This document shows positions 44,945 through 54,738 of a DNA stretch of 64,000 nt, piece by piece. Every line of letters starts with the position of its first letter. Positions within the stretch are counted from its first letter, which is position 1. Where the stretch lies: contig CAHIKZ030000809.1 of the NCBI GenBank assembly GCA_903632075.3, positions 166,501-230,500 of the forward strand. The letters run 5' to 3'. Source of the stretch: Acanthosepion pharaonis (Eukaryota > Mollusca > Cephalopoda > Sepiida > Sepiidae). A program made the translations under genes and the position numbers. Under the pieces are notes generated by a model that searched no databases, was not told the DNA's origin, and worked only from the letters and a program-made list of their open reading frames with translations.

Positions 44945-45650
44945 GATATAGACAGATATTGAAATTATTTTACTATAAAAAAGCATTGCTGTTTTCTTTT
45001 ATTAAAGGAATCTATTAGAATCATTAAATAAACCAAAACTTTGTTTCATTCTTATATTACATACTGAGTGAGATGGTAAATACTCAATGCATATCTATAG
45101 ATTCTGTAGAAATTTTGTACATTGTTGATGTTTATATAAAGAGTGATAAGAATTTTTTTAAAGAAAAAGTAAAAAATAAACTATGAAATTTTTATGGGTA
45201 AGTTTTTTTGTTTTTTTTAATCAAGTCACACGCCAAAGCAAGGGGTTAATGCCACAAAGATGCAAGGGTATGAAAAATACATTGGAAGGAACTGGAAACC
45301 CATTCCTAAACAGGAATCAAGGGATAAACCTCTACACCTGTTCCAGATAATGATTATTGTTGTATTCTTCCCAATGTCATCACAACTTATTGTGATATTA
45401 TACATGATATCATAAGAGTACAATTGTAAGTTTTTTACATTTTCTGTAAAAAAAATTCTTATCACTGTTTCAACATACAAAATTTCCACAGAATCTCTAG
45501 ATATGCCTTGAGTATTTGCCATCTCATTCAATATGAAATATAAGAATGAACCAGAGATTTGATTTATTTGATAATTCTAATACATTCTTTTAATAATAAA
45601 AAAAAAACCCTGCTTTTTTTCTAGTAAAATAATTTCAGTATCCGTCTATA
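44945..45650. repeat. Foldback G, arms of about 220 bp
   Basis: Left arm 44945-45176 and right arm 45431-45650 are inverted copies, for example 'agtgataagaattttttt' with 'aaaaaaattcttatcact' and 'gatattgaaattatttta' with 'taaaataatttcagtatc'. The spacer (45177-45430) carries the dispersed module at 45207-45268. The outer end of the arms includes the first nucleotides of the SINE tail of the dimer at 45642, so inversion and SINE insertion are connected. Confidence 0.75.
45207..45268 (+). repeat. Dispersed module, copy 2
   Basis: T-run, then 'cgccaaagcaaggggttaat' and 'aaagatgcaagggta', a diverged version of the module at 2290 and 46630. Confidence 0.4.
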
Positions 45651-46062
45651 TTTTTGAGATGAGGAATTGTAACTATTTATACTGTTTACATTGTTCAGAC
45701 TGTTGTGATCATCTTTATTATCATATTAACAATGTTTCAGCCATTGTACACTGCAGCCTTCTTCAGGTGATATACATTGAAATTTCAAACTGAACCCTTT
45801 ATTTCGTCTACACTGGCAGATTGTTCTAGTTCCACATGCCATGCCTTTTCTGGATCTATCAGTTACTTCCCTTTAGTAACTCAACTCTCCAAGTTTTTGT
45901 TCATCTCTGCTGTGGCCAGGTATTGAACTCACAACTCTTTGGGTCAGGTCACTGGATTACCAAGGACACAGTGGATAAAAGCGTTGGTTGAAGTCATCCA
46001 GTGACTTGATCCAAAGAGTTGTGAGTTCAATACCTGGCCACAGCAGAGGTGGACAAAAACAA
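45642..46062 (-). mobile_element. Head-to-head SINE dimer with paired B boxes
   Basis: The full tail is on the left ('ccgtctatatttttgag'). The left arm includes body and most of a head; the right arm starts with a complete head ('aaggacacagtggataaaag') and stops shortly after the B box ('gagttcaatacctggcc'), which is present in both arms as inverted copies of about 50 nt ('ccaaagagttgtgagttc'). 'cagtat' at both edges may be the target duplication. Confidence 0.8.
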
Positions 46063-46069
46063 CAGTATT

Positions 46070-46405
46070 AAAATATTTTCAATGCATTTCTATAAGAAAA
46101 AAATATTTTTAATAAATTTCTATATTATCACTTCCACTGCTGTGGACATATAGAGATATCTTCATTAAACTTACATTGCCTGTTTACAACATCTGCCACG
46201 TATGTTGGGGCATTTATTATGACATGGCAATAAATCCGGATAACCTTATTTTCTTCAATTTCCTTTTAGAATAGACAATGGGACTTATACTAAGTTAAAA
46301 CTTAAATTAATCTTGCGAAAGGGTAAATGCAAGTGTCAGCCAGGACTCTTTGCAAATTACCTCCCCCTCTCATCATTACCTCTGTTTTTGTTGTTGTTGT
46401 ATGTG
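46070..46405. other. A+T-rich DNA
   Basis: A single unit related to the tandem repeat at 35035-35160 lies near 46140-46190. Confidence 0.35.
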
Positions 46406-46717
46406 TTATATATAATAGGAGTAGGTAGGCTTTCTTACCACCCGGTCAACACTCCCACCCCTTCTCTTGGACATGAGTAGAGGCTTACGCCTTGTTTCTT
46501 GTTTACGAAGAGGTTTCCGGTACTCTCTCTCTGGCCTCTGTATCTCCAGTTGCCTTGATCTATCCACTACTCTTCTCCTCATCCTTTCTTCTATCACTCC
46601 TATCTGATCTTGCTCCAAATTTTCTGTAACCCCTTGCGTCCTAGTGGCTTTCCGCCTTGCTTGGGGTGAAACGCTTAAAAAAAAAAAAAAAATATTTTCA
46701 ATTTTATGGCTTATCAA
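46406..46717 (-). other. Arg-rich open frame behind a T-run
   Basis: An open frame of about 100 codons on the minus strand is highly charged ('ERMRRRVVDRSRQLEIQR', 'REYRKPLRKQETRRKP'). It follows a long T-run and AAG (46680-46697), which resembles a 3' splice site but equally a retroposon poly(A) on the other strand. The first 60 nt are the dispersed module seen at 2290 and 45207, so this is probably the body of that repeat and not a host exon. No family recognised. Confidence 0.3.
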
Positions 46718-46935
46718 TCCTTTGTGGGTTATTAAAAACTGAAATGTATCTTGGACTGTAAGATTAATTTTTCATTTTTTATATTTAACACATATCTGGA
46801 GGGAGGAGATTGGTTCATGCCTTTCACTGGGGTTATTTGCACCTAAGTGAATGTTACAAACTCAACTAGATTTCAAACTCAGCTCTCCAATTTCTCTGAG
46901 CCAATATACTTTGCACTAACCACATATCCACACAT
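46703..46935 (-). mobile_element. 5S/tRNA SINE family, copy without 5S part
   Basis: On the minus strand the tRNA-like segment and body are present ('gagctgagtttgaaatct', 'ccccagtgaaaggcatgaa'), followed by the family tail ('taacccacaaaggattg'). The 5S head is missing, consistent with 5' truncation. Confidence 0.65.
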
Positions 46936-46944
46936 TTTTGTTAT

Positions 46945-47195
46945 AAACTATCACTTGGTACTATTTCCAAATCAGCATGACCATATAATAGTGTACCTAT
47001 TTTGAAACACTTTTATTGTGGAGGGAGTTGCTTAGTTTAGTCTATACCACAGAGTATCCTATAGAAACTAAAATGGTGGTGCCAATGAGAAATTGCCATT
47101 GGCTTATTTACAAACATCAATTTCTTATTTTCCTCAAAATGGTCCAGTACGGCCAGGCAAAAATGCTATAACAATGCAGCAATTAACATGTTAAT
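46945..47195 (+). repeat. Dispersed repeat H, copy 2
   Basis: Same orientation and landmarks as 37490-37780, ending 'ctcaaaatggtccagta' and 'cggccagg'. Confidence 0.55.
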
Positions 47196-47470
47196 ATAAT
47201 TTACCAAATATTTCTTTGATAAAATAATTTCAAATGAATTTCTGAAAATGCTTTTAGAATTTGACACCATGATATATATGAAGAGTGGTGAAAATTCCTC
47301 AGCCTGTCCAACTTTCCAAAATCTAACCAAATAGAAAAATTTCATGAAAATTTGCTTTGAAATCCCCACTTAGTCAGGCTAAGAATTTCTCAGCACTTCT
47401 ATCATATTTAATTATAAGATAGAATGAAAAATTTTTTACATCTATTACAGGAACAAATTGATTTGTTTTC
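47196..47470. other. A+T-rich DNA
   Basis: Nothing recognised. Confidence 0.4.
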
Positions 47471-47853
47471 CATGGTTTATCAACCTTTTGCAGGTTGCTT
47501 AAAGCCAGAAAATATTTTTAGACTGTAAAAATTTTTTTTGGGGGGGGTAGTAATGGTTTAGTGATACAAACTTTACTAATTAACCTATAGATGGGGGCGA
47601 GATGAGGTTGAGTCATACCTTTGCCTGGGGTATTTGCGTGTAAGTGAATATAGCGAACTCAAAGTGAATTGGAACTCAACTCTCCAATTAACAATTCTGA
47701 GAAATTATCCATTACACCACCTGCACATCCAAGCTTACAGCACCTGGTATTTCCAAACAGTCACCCATCTAAGTATTAACCAGGCTCAACATTGTTTAAC
47801 TGTGGTGGTCACACAGAAACTGGTGTTTCAACATGACTTGGCCATACGCCAGC
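47471..47853 (-). mobile_element. 5S rRNA/tRNA chimeric SINE, best copy
   Basis: The most complete copy of the family. On the minus strand: 5S part (47731-47851), tRNA-like part starting 'gcaggtggtgtaatggataa' with the B-box region 'gttgagttccaattcac', body ('aaataccccaggcaaagg'), and tail ('ccgtctaaaa'-type sequence replaced here by 'agtctaaaaatattttctgg' and 'caacctgcaaaaggttg'). No target duplication could be fixed. Confidence 0.85.
47731..47851 (-). pseudogene. 5S rRNA-derived SINE head, full length
   Basis: About 121 nt, the size of a 5S rRNA. Key stretches on the minus strand are 'tggcgtatggccaagtcatg', 'ttgaaacaccagtttctg', 'cagttaaacaatgttgagcc', 'tggttaatacttagatgggt' and 'ataccaggtgctgtaagctt'. 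They correspond in order to the 5' stem, loop A-B region, box A/intermediate element ('gaagttaagca'), box C ('ggatgggtgac') and 3' end of metazoan 5S rRNA. Scattered substitutions and the fused SINE body show it is not a functional 5S gene. Confidence 0.85.
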
Positions 47854-47863
47854 AACAAATTTA

Positions 47864-47890
47864 CATATATATATATATATATATATATAT
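47864..47890. repeat. (TA)n microsatellite
   Basis: Lies a few bases beyond the 5' end of the SINE at 47471-47853. Confidence 0.95.
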
Positions 47891-49150
47891 GAAGAACAAA
47901 TAGGAACGATTTAGCAATCTAACATTTTCATTAAAGCTTCAGAGAAATAATAAAATAAAAGTAAAACATGTTAGATTGATAAATGTTTCATATTTGTTCT
48001 TTACCTTATCATTCTGTTGGATTCTGATTCATATTATATATATATATATCTCCAATAAATTATGTCAACTAATTTTCTCTGTGAAAGTTTGCACTTTTAT
48101 ATTGTATTTAATGTTTCTTTTGACTTGAATGGAAAATTTGACCAATCAAGTTGATTAAAATAAAAATCAAATTTAAACTGTTAAAGTTTGATGCATCTAT
48201 CTGCACATGGTGGGGGGGGGCAGAGCAAGTTTGTGGAGGGGGATAAGGTTATTGTCCACTCCACATGAAAAATAACTACAAAGGCAAAAAAAAAAAAAAA
48301 GAAACGTGCATTTCTGACATTTTCTTTTGCATGAGGGTGTGGACACTGTAGTAACAAAATATCCATGGAGATAGCACACCTACGTCAGAGATCTGTCTCT
48401 CCCTCCAGTTACTATTGGTGATGCCAAGGAAGGCTGGCAGCCTTGGTAATAACAGACAAAGAAAGAAAGACAGGGTTGAGTTAGCAACAGCAGTTCTTAA
48501 CTCTGGACTGTATAGTCGGATCACTGAGCTACCAATGTCGGTAAACTTGGTAAAAGGTACTACTTGCATACAGACAACTGCTATTTTTACTTTTTCTGTG
48601 GATAGGCAGGCTTGTCATTGCTAAAGGTGAACATGGTGCTTCTTGTGTACCAAACAGTGATTAGTTGATCTGGAAGCAGCAATAGCAGTACCAGTAATAG
48701 CAGTACTAATACGATGACTAATAATAATAATAGTGTTAGAAATGGTAGCAGTTCCTTCTTCAATATTTTATCCATGACAAAACTGACCGGCAAGTAATAT
48801 GGTATCTGAAAGACGACACTGTGTATAAATGTTTTTTTGTTTTTTTTTAGATTATAAACCAATTGATTTCCTTTATTTTAAGAATATTGGTAAAAATATA
48901 AATTATACTCAAATTAACACTTTATATCTTATCAATTTTATTATAACTAATGATGTCAAATTTATTTACATACATATTAATATTCAGCAGCAGAATGTTG
49001 AATGAATTGTTTCTAAAATAGAATTCCAGCCATGCTCAACTCACACAATTTAGAATAAACCTACTACTATTTAGACACCACAAAAACCACATCTTAAACA
49101 GACAAACATAAAAAGAAATTAACAATAACTAACAACAAAAACCCACTTGA
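47891..49150. other. Unassigned DNA
   Basis: No recognised element. Overlapping frames on both strands at 48181-48862 include a leucine-run artefact of degenerate TAA/CAG trinucleotide sequence at 48680-48735. A short TA tract lies at 48035-48049. Confidence 0.4.
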
Positions 49151-49172
49151 ATATATATATATATATATATAT
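49151..49172. repeat. (TA)n microsatellite
   Basis: Abuts the left end of the foldback at 49173. Confidence 0.95.
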
Positions 49173-49880
49173 ATTTTAAGACATTTTTATGGTTATACAT
49201 TCTTCTTATAGATACAAATATTTAAGTAAATGCTCTGTTTATAATAAGCAGTATTAATAACATTTACCGGCCCTGAATCAAGAAATCTTCATGAAAATAT
49301 TGTCCTCCGACGGAAGTTCAGACCTGTATCCTATACGGAACCATCATTATACCCTACGTGCTTTTGAGCCACAGAGGATCGTTCGGTTAGCAAAGTCAAT
49401 TTACTGAATCCTTCCATGAATCTCTCACGTACATTCATATCTGATCAAAGCGTATCCAAATTTTACAGAGTATTTACTTAAATATTTGTATTTATAAAAA
49501 GAATGTATAAACATAAAAATGTCTTAAAATAATTTTCGGACTTTGTCCATTTCATAATGTGTGATGTCATTTGTTTATATTTCGATACGCAGTGAGCAGA
49601 TATGAATGTACATCAGAGATTGTAGTTTAAAAGCAGTAAAATCAACCTTGCTAACTGAATGATCCTCTGTGGCTCAATTGGTTAAGGCACGTCAGGCTAT
49701 ATGACAGTTCTGTATAGGATACAGGTTTGATTCCTGTCAGAGGACAAATATTTTCTATGAAGATTTCTTGGACATTCAGGCCGGTAAATGTTATTAATAC
49801 TGTTTATTATAAACAGAGCATTTACTCAAATATTTGTACCTATAAGAAGAATGTATAAACATAAAAATGTCTTAAAATAA
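49173..49880. mobile_element. Foldback C carrying tRNA-like heads in both arms
   Basis: Left arm 49173-49454 and right arm 49586-49880 are inverted copies of about 280-295 bp with outer ends 'attttaagacatttttatg' and its complement. Each arm contains, from outside in, the SINE family C tail ('taaacagagcatttact'), body, a tRNA-like head and about 75 nt of further sequence ('gatatgaatgtacatcag'). The 130-bp centre carries a third partial tail in plus orientation. The left tRNA-like head is more degraded than the right one. Confidence 0.85.
49663..49744 (+). other. Well-preserved tRNA-like structure (82 nt)
   Basis: The ends 'tcctctg' and 'cagagga' form a perfect 7-bp acceptor stem. 'acagg-tttgatt-cctgt' is a perfect T arm, and 'gtca-ggctata-tgac' a 4-bp anticodon-like stem with 7-nt loop. 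'ggctcaattggttaaggc' is an A box. The anticodon loop lacks the usual U33 and the D stem pairs poorly. The same head recurs in several SINE copies, so it is most likely a SINE promoter and not a working tRNA gene. Confidence 0.6.
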
Positions 49881-49930
49881 TTGTTGGACTATTCTTAACA
49901 GAATATAAAAATAAATATATTTATTTAAAT

Positions 49931-50259
49931 TATAAAACTAAAAATCACTACAAAATTTTGTTTCAACACCTTGGTGTCTTATCAAATGATGATGTTGAGT
50001 GCAGATTGTAGAATGAAGGTTTTAAAAGGTTCAAATCAAATAACCACCCCTCATAAGGGGAAACGCTGTTACATGAGCTGAAAAGACCAATCAAAAAACA
50101 AGTATAATTTCAGCTCATGTAACAGCATTTCCCCTTACGAGGGGTGGTTAGTTGATTTGAACCTTTTAAATTCATTCTACAATCTACATTCAACATCATC
50201 ACTTGATAAGACACCAAACACATTGAAACAAAATGGCTATTTTTGTAGTGATTTTATAA
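49931..50259. repeat. Foldback E, 152-bp arms, 24-nt loop
   Basis: Left arm 49931-50083 pairs with right arm 50108-50259 with few mismatches, for example 'ttacatgagctgaaa' with 'tttcagctcatgtaa' and 'ccacccctcataagggg' with 'ccccttacgaggggtgg'. A transcript would form an almost continuous hairpin. No tRNA-like or coding sequence is seen. Confidence 0.9.
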
Positions 50260-50287
50260 CATATTTATGTTATAATTTTTAAATAAA

Positions 50288-50291
<4 letters not shown>

Positions 50292-50321
<30 letters not shown>
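50292..50321. repeat. (TA)n microsatellite
   Basis: Lies exactly between foldback E and foldback D copy 2. Confidence 0.95.
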
Positions 50322-50324
<3 letters not shown>

Positions 50325-50665
50325 TATTTGGGCAACAATCGCTCTTTTATACAAGTTTCATTAAACACAATGGATACCTACCAAATTCCACCCTAAACAT
50401 ACTTGTAGAAAATACAAGTATAATAGCCTCATCTGCATATAAAAAAAAAGAATAAAAATAATGGAAGCCTTAATAATGAAAAAAAAAGCCCACACTCAAT
50501 AACATTAACTGTGAACACAGCCACAATTTGCTTGTTTCTAAAATAATAATAATAATAATAATAATAAAAGCATTCCTATCATTCTAGATACACAGATAAA
50601 AAATAAATACATTCAGTTAAAAATAAAAATCATCCTTGATAAACAATTAAAGAATTTTGGTTATG
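50322..50665 (+). mobile_element. Foldback element D, copy 2, shortened arms
   Basis: It begins 'gtgtatttgggcaacaatc', lacks most of the left arm, has the spacer ('aataatggaagccttaata', 'acattaactgtgaaca') and a remnant right arm ('aatcatccttgataaa'). A (TAA)8 tract lies at 50538-50568. Confidence 0.65.
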
Positions 50666-51279
50666 GCTTGGTTTTCCTAATAATTTAACCTATTAATAAA
50701 GTTATAAATAGATAATTTATTCTAGCTTTAAATCCCTCATTACTTAATAATACAAAACCCTTAAATCTATTCTTTCTTTATATTAATTGTCTAAATATAA
50801 TTTATTGTTAATATTATCAATACATATTTGTTGTTAATATAATTTAGTATTCCCTAGTGGGAACCTCAATTCCTTTATATATAATTAAAGGTTTTGGTCA
50901 TAAATAAACTCCCCTTTTGGCCCTTCTTTTAGTTTCATTTCAACACCTCACTCTTCATATAAGCCCAACTCAGGATCATAAGGTTAATATTAGGGTTGAT
51001 TCCAGTGGGGACATCTTCCACTTTTAGAGAGATACCTCTTGGCCACCCTTTACCACCAACTCAGGCATTTTATCTAGCAGAGGAATCATTTTGGGTAGGT
51101 TCAGTACTTTTTCCTTGAGTGTTATCTAAATTAAATTCTAAATCCCTGATTTCAAGACAAATTCAGTTTAGGGTTTGAAGAAGACAGGTTCAAGGTCATG
51201 CTGGCTGAAATAGACTATACTCACATGAGGTAATATTAGGGTTGATTCCAGTGGGGACATCTTCCACTTTTTTGCTGTG
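50666..51279. other. Unassigned DNA with a 42-bp direct repeat
   Basis: 'taatattagggttgattcc' plus 'agtggggacatcttccactt' occurs at 50984-51024 and again at 51231-51271, nearly identical. The DNA between is moderately complex and unrecognised. Confidence 0.6.
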
Positions 51280-51281
51280 TA

Positions 51282-51332
<51 letters not shown>

Positions 51333-51340
51333 TATTTTTT
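51280..51340. repeat. (TA)n/(GT)n microsatellite
   Basis: TA, GT and TA units followed by a 14-T run. Confidence 0.95.
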
Positions 51341-51474
51341 TTTTTTTTGAACAATAAAAGAAATTAAAAAATTAAAATCTTCAGACACACTGGGTTGTAT
51401 ATTAGTATTCTTTTATTTTTATTATTATTTCATTTAGATTCTTCGACTAGTTTTGTCCAACATGGCCATCATCT

Positions 51475-51477
<3 letters not shown>

Positions 51478-51521
<44 letters not shown>
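51478..51521. repeat. (TA)n microsatellite
   Basis: About 21 TA units. Confidence 0.95.
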
Positions 51522-51528
<7 letters not shown>

Positions 51529-51895
51529 ACTGCATTTCAGTAGGATCTTAAATGTCTCTCTTTACCATGGAATTGCCAAAATATTAGATGCTCTTTAAGG
51601 AAAAAAAGTTCTTCAATCATATATGAAGTTATAATTTCTAGAAACTGGTCCTTTTTAAAACAATCAACACATTTACGACATAGTGATGATAACTTCATAA
51701 TATGTCACCTGATGTTATAAATAAAGCAAACAGCAAACATTCAATCAAATTTACTGATGAAATAGAAACAAACTCTTTCCTCAATATCATATTAAACTGT
51801 ATGGATAATGATCTAAAAGGAAATATCCACTAGTAAAAATCATCTCTATTTACATGGAACAATAAAATTAAATCTGGATAATTATTAACTTCTAA
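51522..51895. other. A+T-rich DNA
   Basis: Nothing recognised. Confidence 0.4.
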
Positions 51896-52095
51896 AATGA
51901 CCTTGAGCAAGGTCTGAATCCATCTCTTCTGCCACCTGCCAACTAGCAGAACAGACTGGGTTCTTTAGCTTTGGTTGGCAACCAGCCTACCACAGAAAGT
52001 AATGGCAACCTACTACAGGAAAATCTTCTGCCTAGTCAGTCATGAATTGAAAGTGACATGATCGCCCAAGTATAATGTATGGCACTTAATTCAAG
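51896..52095 (+). mobile_element. tRNA-derived SINE, family A, 5'-truncated
   Basis: The body from 'ccttgagcaaggtctgaatc' through 'tggcaacctactacagg' and 'gcctagtcagtcatgaatt' to the tail 'gatcgcccaagtataatg' is present; the tRNA head is missing. Confidence 0.65.
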
Positions 52096-52527
52096 AGCAC
52101 TTAGAATTTGTAGTCCTTAATATTTATATGATGAGGAGAAATACATTGAAAATACTTTTAAACTCTAATATCCTAACTTATTTATATCTAATGCTCAGCA
52201 TAAAGCAATTGATTCACTACTCCATGCTACACTGTTTAATTTGGTATATGCAACAAATAGGATTTCTATGAACACCTCCTTCAATTTCAGTTCTGTCATG
52301 TCAACATTGTGCTGTTCTTCCTCTATCATTTCAAGTTATAATGGTAATATCCATGATACTCCAAAGTCTTGTCACTCACTTGATTTTACTGAGCCAGGGA
52401 ATAACATCTCCCTCACTACAAAACAGTTACAACATCTTACTGCTTAATTTAATCTTTTCTGCCATTCTTTGCCTCTTTTTAAATAGATCAAAATAGGGTC
52501 AAAATAGCTTGGAGTTTAAATTCATTA
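52096..52527. other. A+T-rich DNA
   Basis: Nothing recognised. Confidence 0.4.
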
Positions 52528-52828
52528 AAGGAGGCATAGTGATAGCAGCTCAGATTGAAGAATCGCAGAGCCAAGTTCAAATTCCAGTCGAATCCATTAC
52601 ATTCACTTACATGCTAATACCCTTCGGAAAAGTATAAATCCTCTTCTTTTTCCCCCCAGCTATGAGTAAATAGCAGGACAGACTTGGTTCTATAGCCTTG
52701 GATGGTAACTAGTCTACTGCAGAAACAAATGGCAACCTATTGCAGGAAAAAATCTGCCTCGTCAGTCACATATCAAAAGATACATGATCGCCTAAGCATG
52801 TATCATGCATGGCACATAACTGACTGAA
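52528..52828 (+). mobile_element. tRNA-derived SINE, family A, full length
   Basis: The head starts 'aggcatagtgatagcagc', with a B-box-like 'caagttcaaattccagtc'. The body follows with 'aatacccttcggaaaagt', 'ggttctatagccttggatgg' and 'caacctattgcagg', and the tail with 'gcctaagcatgtatcatgc' and 'ggcacataactgactg'. This is the reference plus-strand copy for the family in this window. Confidence 0.8.
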
Positions 52829-53854
52829 AAGTCTTTTGTTCATTTGGACTTCCTAGTCATCCTTATTCTTCTCTTCTCAGCCATTGAGCAGCTGGCAAAA
52901 AAAATTAAAAATGAGTGAGAAAGGTTTTCTAGGCAACAAACCAAAAACTGTTTATTCAGCAAAAAATACATTTTGCTTGTGGCACAAGGTCAAAGGGAGA
53001 GGCTGGTCATCATCAACTATCATATTCACAGCTAGTTCAATTCACAACCTATACATTATAACAATTGACAAAATCATCCCTTGCAATTCAGTTCAGACAC
53101 GTACCAAAATATCACATTTTCACAGAGGACTTAATAATTCACCTATGATGGTAAAAATTCCTGGATATATATACAAATTGATTTTTTTACAAAAATATAT
53201 AAAAATTTGAGATGTGTGGTGGAATATTTACAATAGTATGAAAGGGAAGGGGTGGACCCGTTTAATCAGGTAGATAAAAAGTAAACTAAACATTTAACAT
53301 TTAAAAGAAATTAAATCTATATTAGTAAGATACCGTTCAAACTACAAAAAATGAGAATGGCAACATTTTTGCCAAATGACAGAATCAAGAAGCTCACTTG
53401 CTAGTCATAGGTGAGGGGCGACTAAACAATTTGGTAGTGGGAAAATATAAAAGACTGGTTTTATCAAGATAAAAAGTGTGCCCCCCCACAAAAAAAATGG
53501 GAAGATAGAGAATCTTAAAAAGGACCATAACAAAAGAGGAGACTGGGACGAGGCCAGTAACAACAGTCACTCACATTGACTAGGAGAATAAAAGAGACTA
53601 GTACAACCAATGCTGGTATCTACTGGGTAAGCACCTCAATCTGATCAGTGGGACTAAAAAATGAAAATTAAATTTGACCTGATTCACACAAACTAGGTTT
53701 ACAAAGACATACACACATTTCATTGAAATCTGCTGAAACCAATTGTTTTCTATCACTTCTGATTTTCATCTTCAGCTAATGTCTAAAGAATCTAATCTGA
53801 TCCTCATGTGAATAGTGTTCATTTTATGAGATTCCCTTCATTTGCGTCACTCAT
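52829..53854. other. Unassigned DNA
   Basis: A 108-codon frame at 52884-53210 shows no recognisable domain. 53520-53690 may be the 3' end of the adjacent minus-strand LINE, but this is not supported by any motif. Confidence 0.35.
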
Positions 53855-54320
53855 ACCACCATTCTTGCCATGGCTAATAGTGTGAGAATCACCAACTATT
53901 TCACCTCAGACCTTGGGGATGACACACTGTCACATGTATACGCAAGGTGTTTGAGATCAATACAAGCCTTCAGCTTGCTGACATGTTCCCAAAACAGGCA
54001 CACCAGTGGAACGTGGAAGGTGTGCTCATCCATTTCCTGTAACTCACAATCTCACCAGTGGCAATCAGACATGTCTGCCACACCAGCCTTGAAGTTCATG
54101 TCAGTGAGGAGTAGGACATTCCAGGCCAATCACCAAGTAATTGATAACTCAGGGTTACTGAAATAATCCACCACTGATGGCCGATTCATCTGCTGACAGG
54201 CCAAGCCAGCCACAGAGTGGGTCCAATGTCTCCTCCATAAATGCCTGACACAATGCATTCCTGGGCCATGAAAAGTTACTGGACTGAGAAGTAACACCTA
54301 CACTCAATCCCTGGCTGGAG
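53855..54320 (-). pseudogene. LINE ORF2 C-terminal, zinc-finger-like end
   Basis: On the minus strand 'AGVADMSDCHW' is followed by a stop, then 'DCELQEMDEHTFHVPLVC' and 'FWEHVSKLKACIDLKHL'. The spacing Cys-x2-Cys (one Cys lost) ... His-x5-Cys followed by 'FW' is the zf-RVT pattern at the end of many LINE ORF2 proteins. Upstream, in another frame, 'WPRNALCQAFMEETLDPLCG' and 'WLGLSADESAISGGLFQ' belong to the same protein. The plus-strand frame at 53870-54166 is a shadow. Confidence 0.5.
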
Positions 54321-54325
54321 AGGTG

Positions 54326-54640
54326 TGATTGTAAAAAATTTTTAAGGGGAGATACTAATGATTTAATGAAAAAAGTTTTACTAATTAACCCATAGCTGGG
54401 GGAGAAGAAGTGGATTCATACCTTTTTCCAAAAGTATTTGTGTATAAGTGAATATAACGAACCCAACTGAAATTGGAACTTAGCTCACCAATTAACAATT
54501 CCAAGCCATTATCTATTATACCACCCACAGATCCAAGCTTACTAGTATTGACAAGCACTCACTCATCTAACTACTGACCAGGCTCAATGTTGCTTAACTT
54601 TAGTGATTTTAGGGGAACTGGCATTTCAACAAAGACAACA
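54326..54640 (-). mobile_element. 5S/tRNA chimeric SINE, copy 4
   Basis: The 5S-derived part (54535-54639) is shortened but keeps 'taaagttaagcaacattgag' and 'cctggtcagtagttagatg'. The tRNA-like part and body follow ('gggtggtataatagataatg', 'ggaaaaaggtatgaatcc'). Confidence 0.75.
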
Positions 54641-54738
54641 GTAGCCTCAAACCTAAAGCAGCAAATGTCCAAAAAAAAAACTCAAGTGAAATATCTACGA
54701 ATTTAAATGATAGATTATTGTTCCAACTCACTCCTAGT

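Noticed and set aside
47731..47851. Functional 5S rRNA gene
   Set aside because: Many substitutions and direct fusion to a SINE body repeated elsewhere in the window.
48587..48862. Leucine-rich membrane-like frame
   Set aside because: The Leu run comes from degenerate trinucleotide repeats at 48680-48735; no signal or start context supports a gene.
49663..49744. Functional tRNA gene
   Set aside because: Anticodon loop and D stem are atypical and the sequence is shared with dispersed SINE copies.
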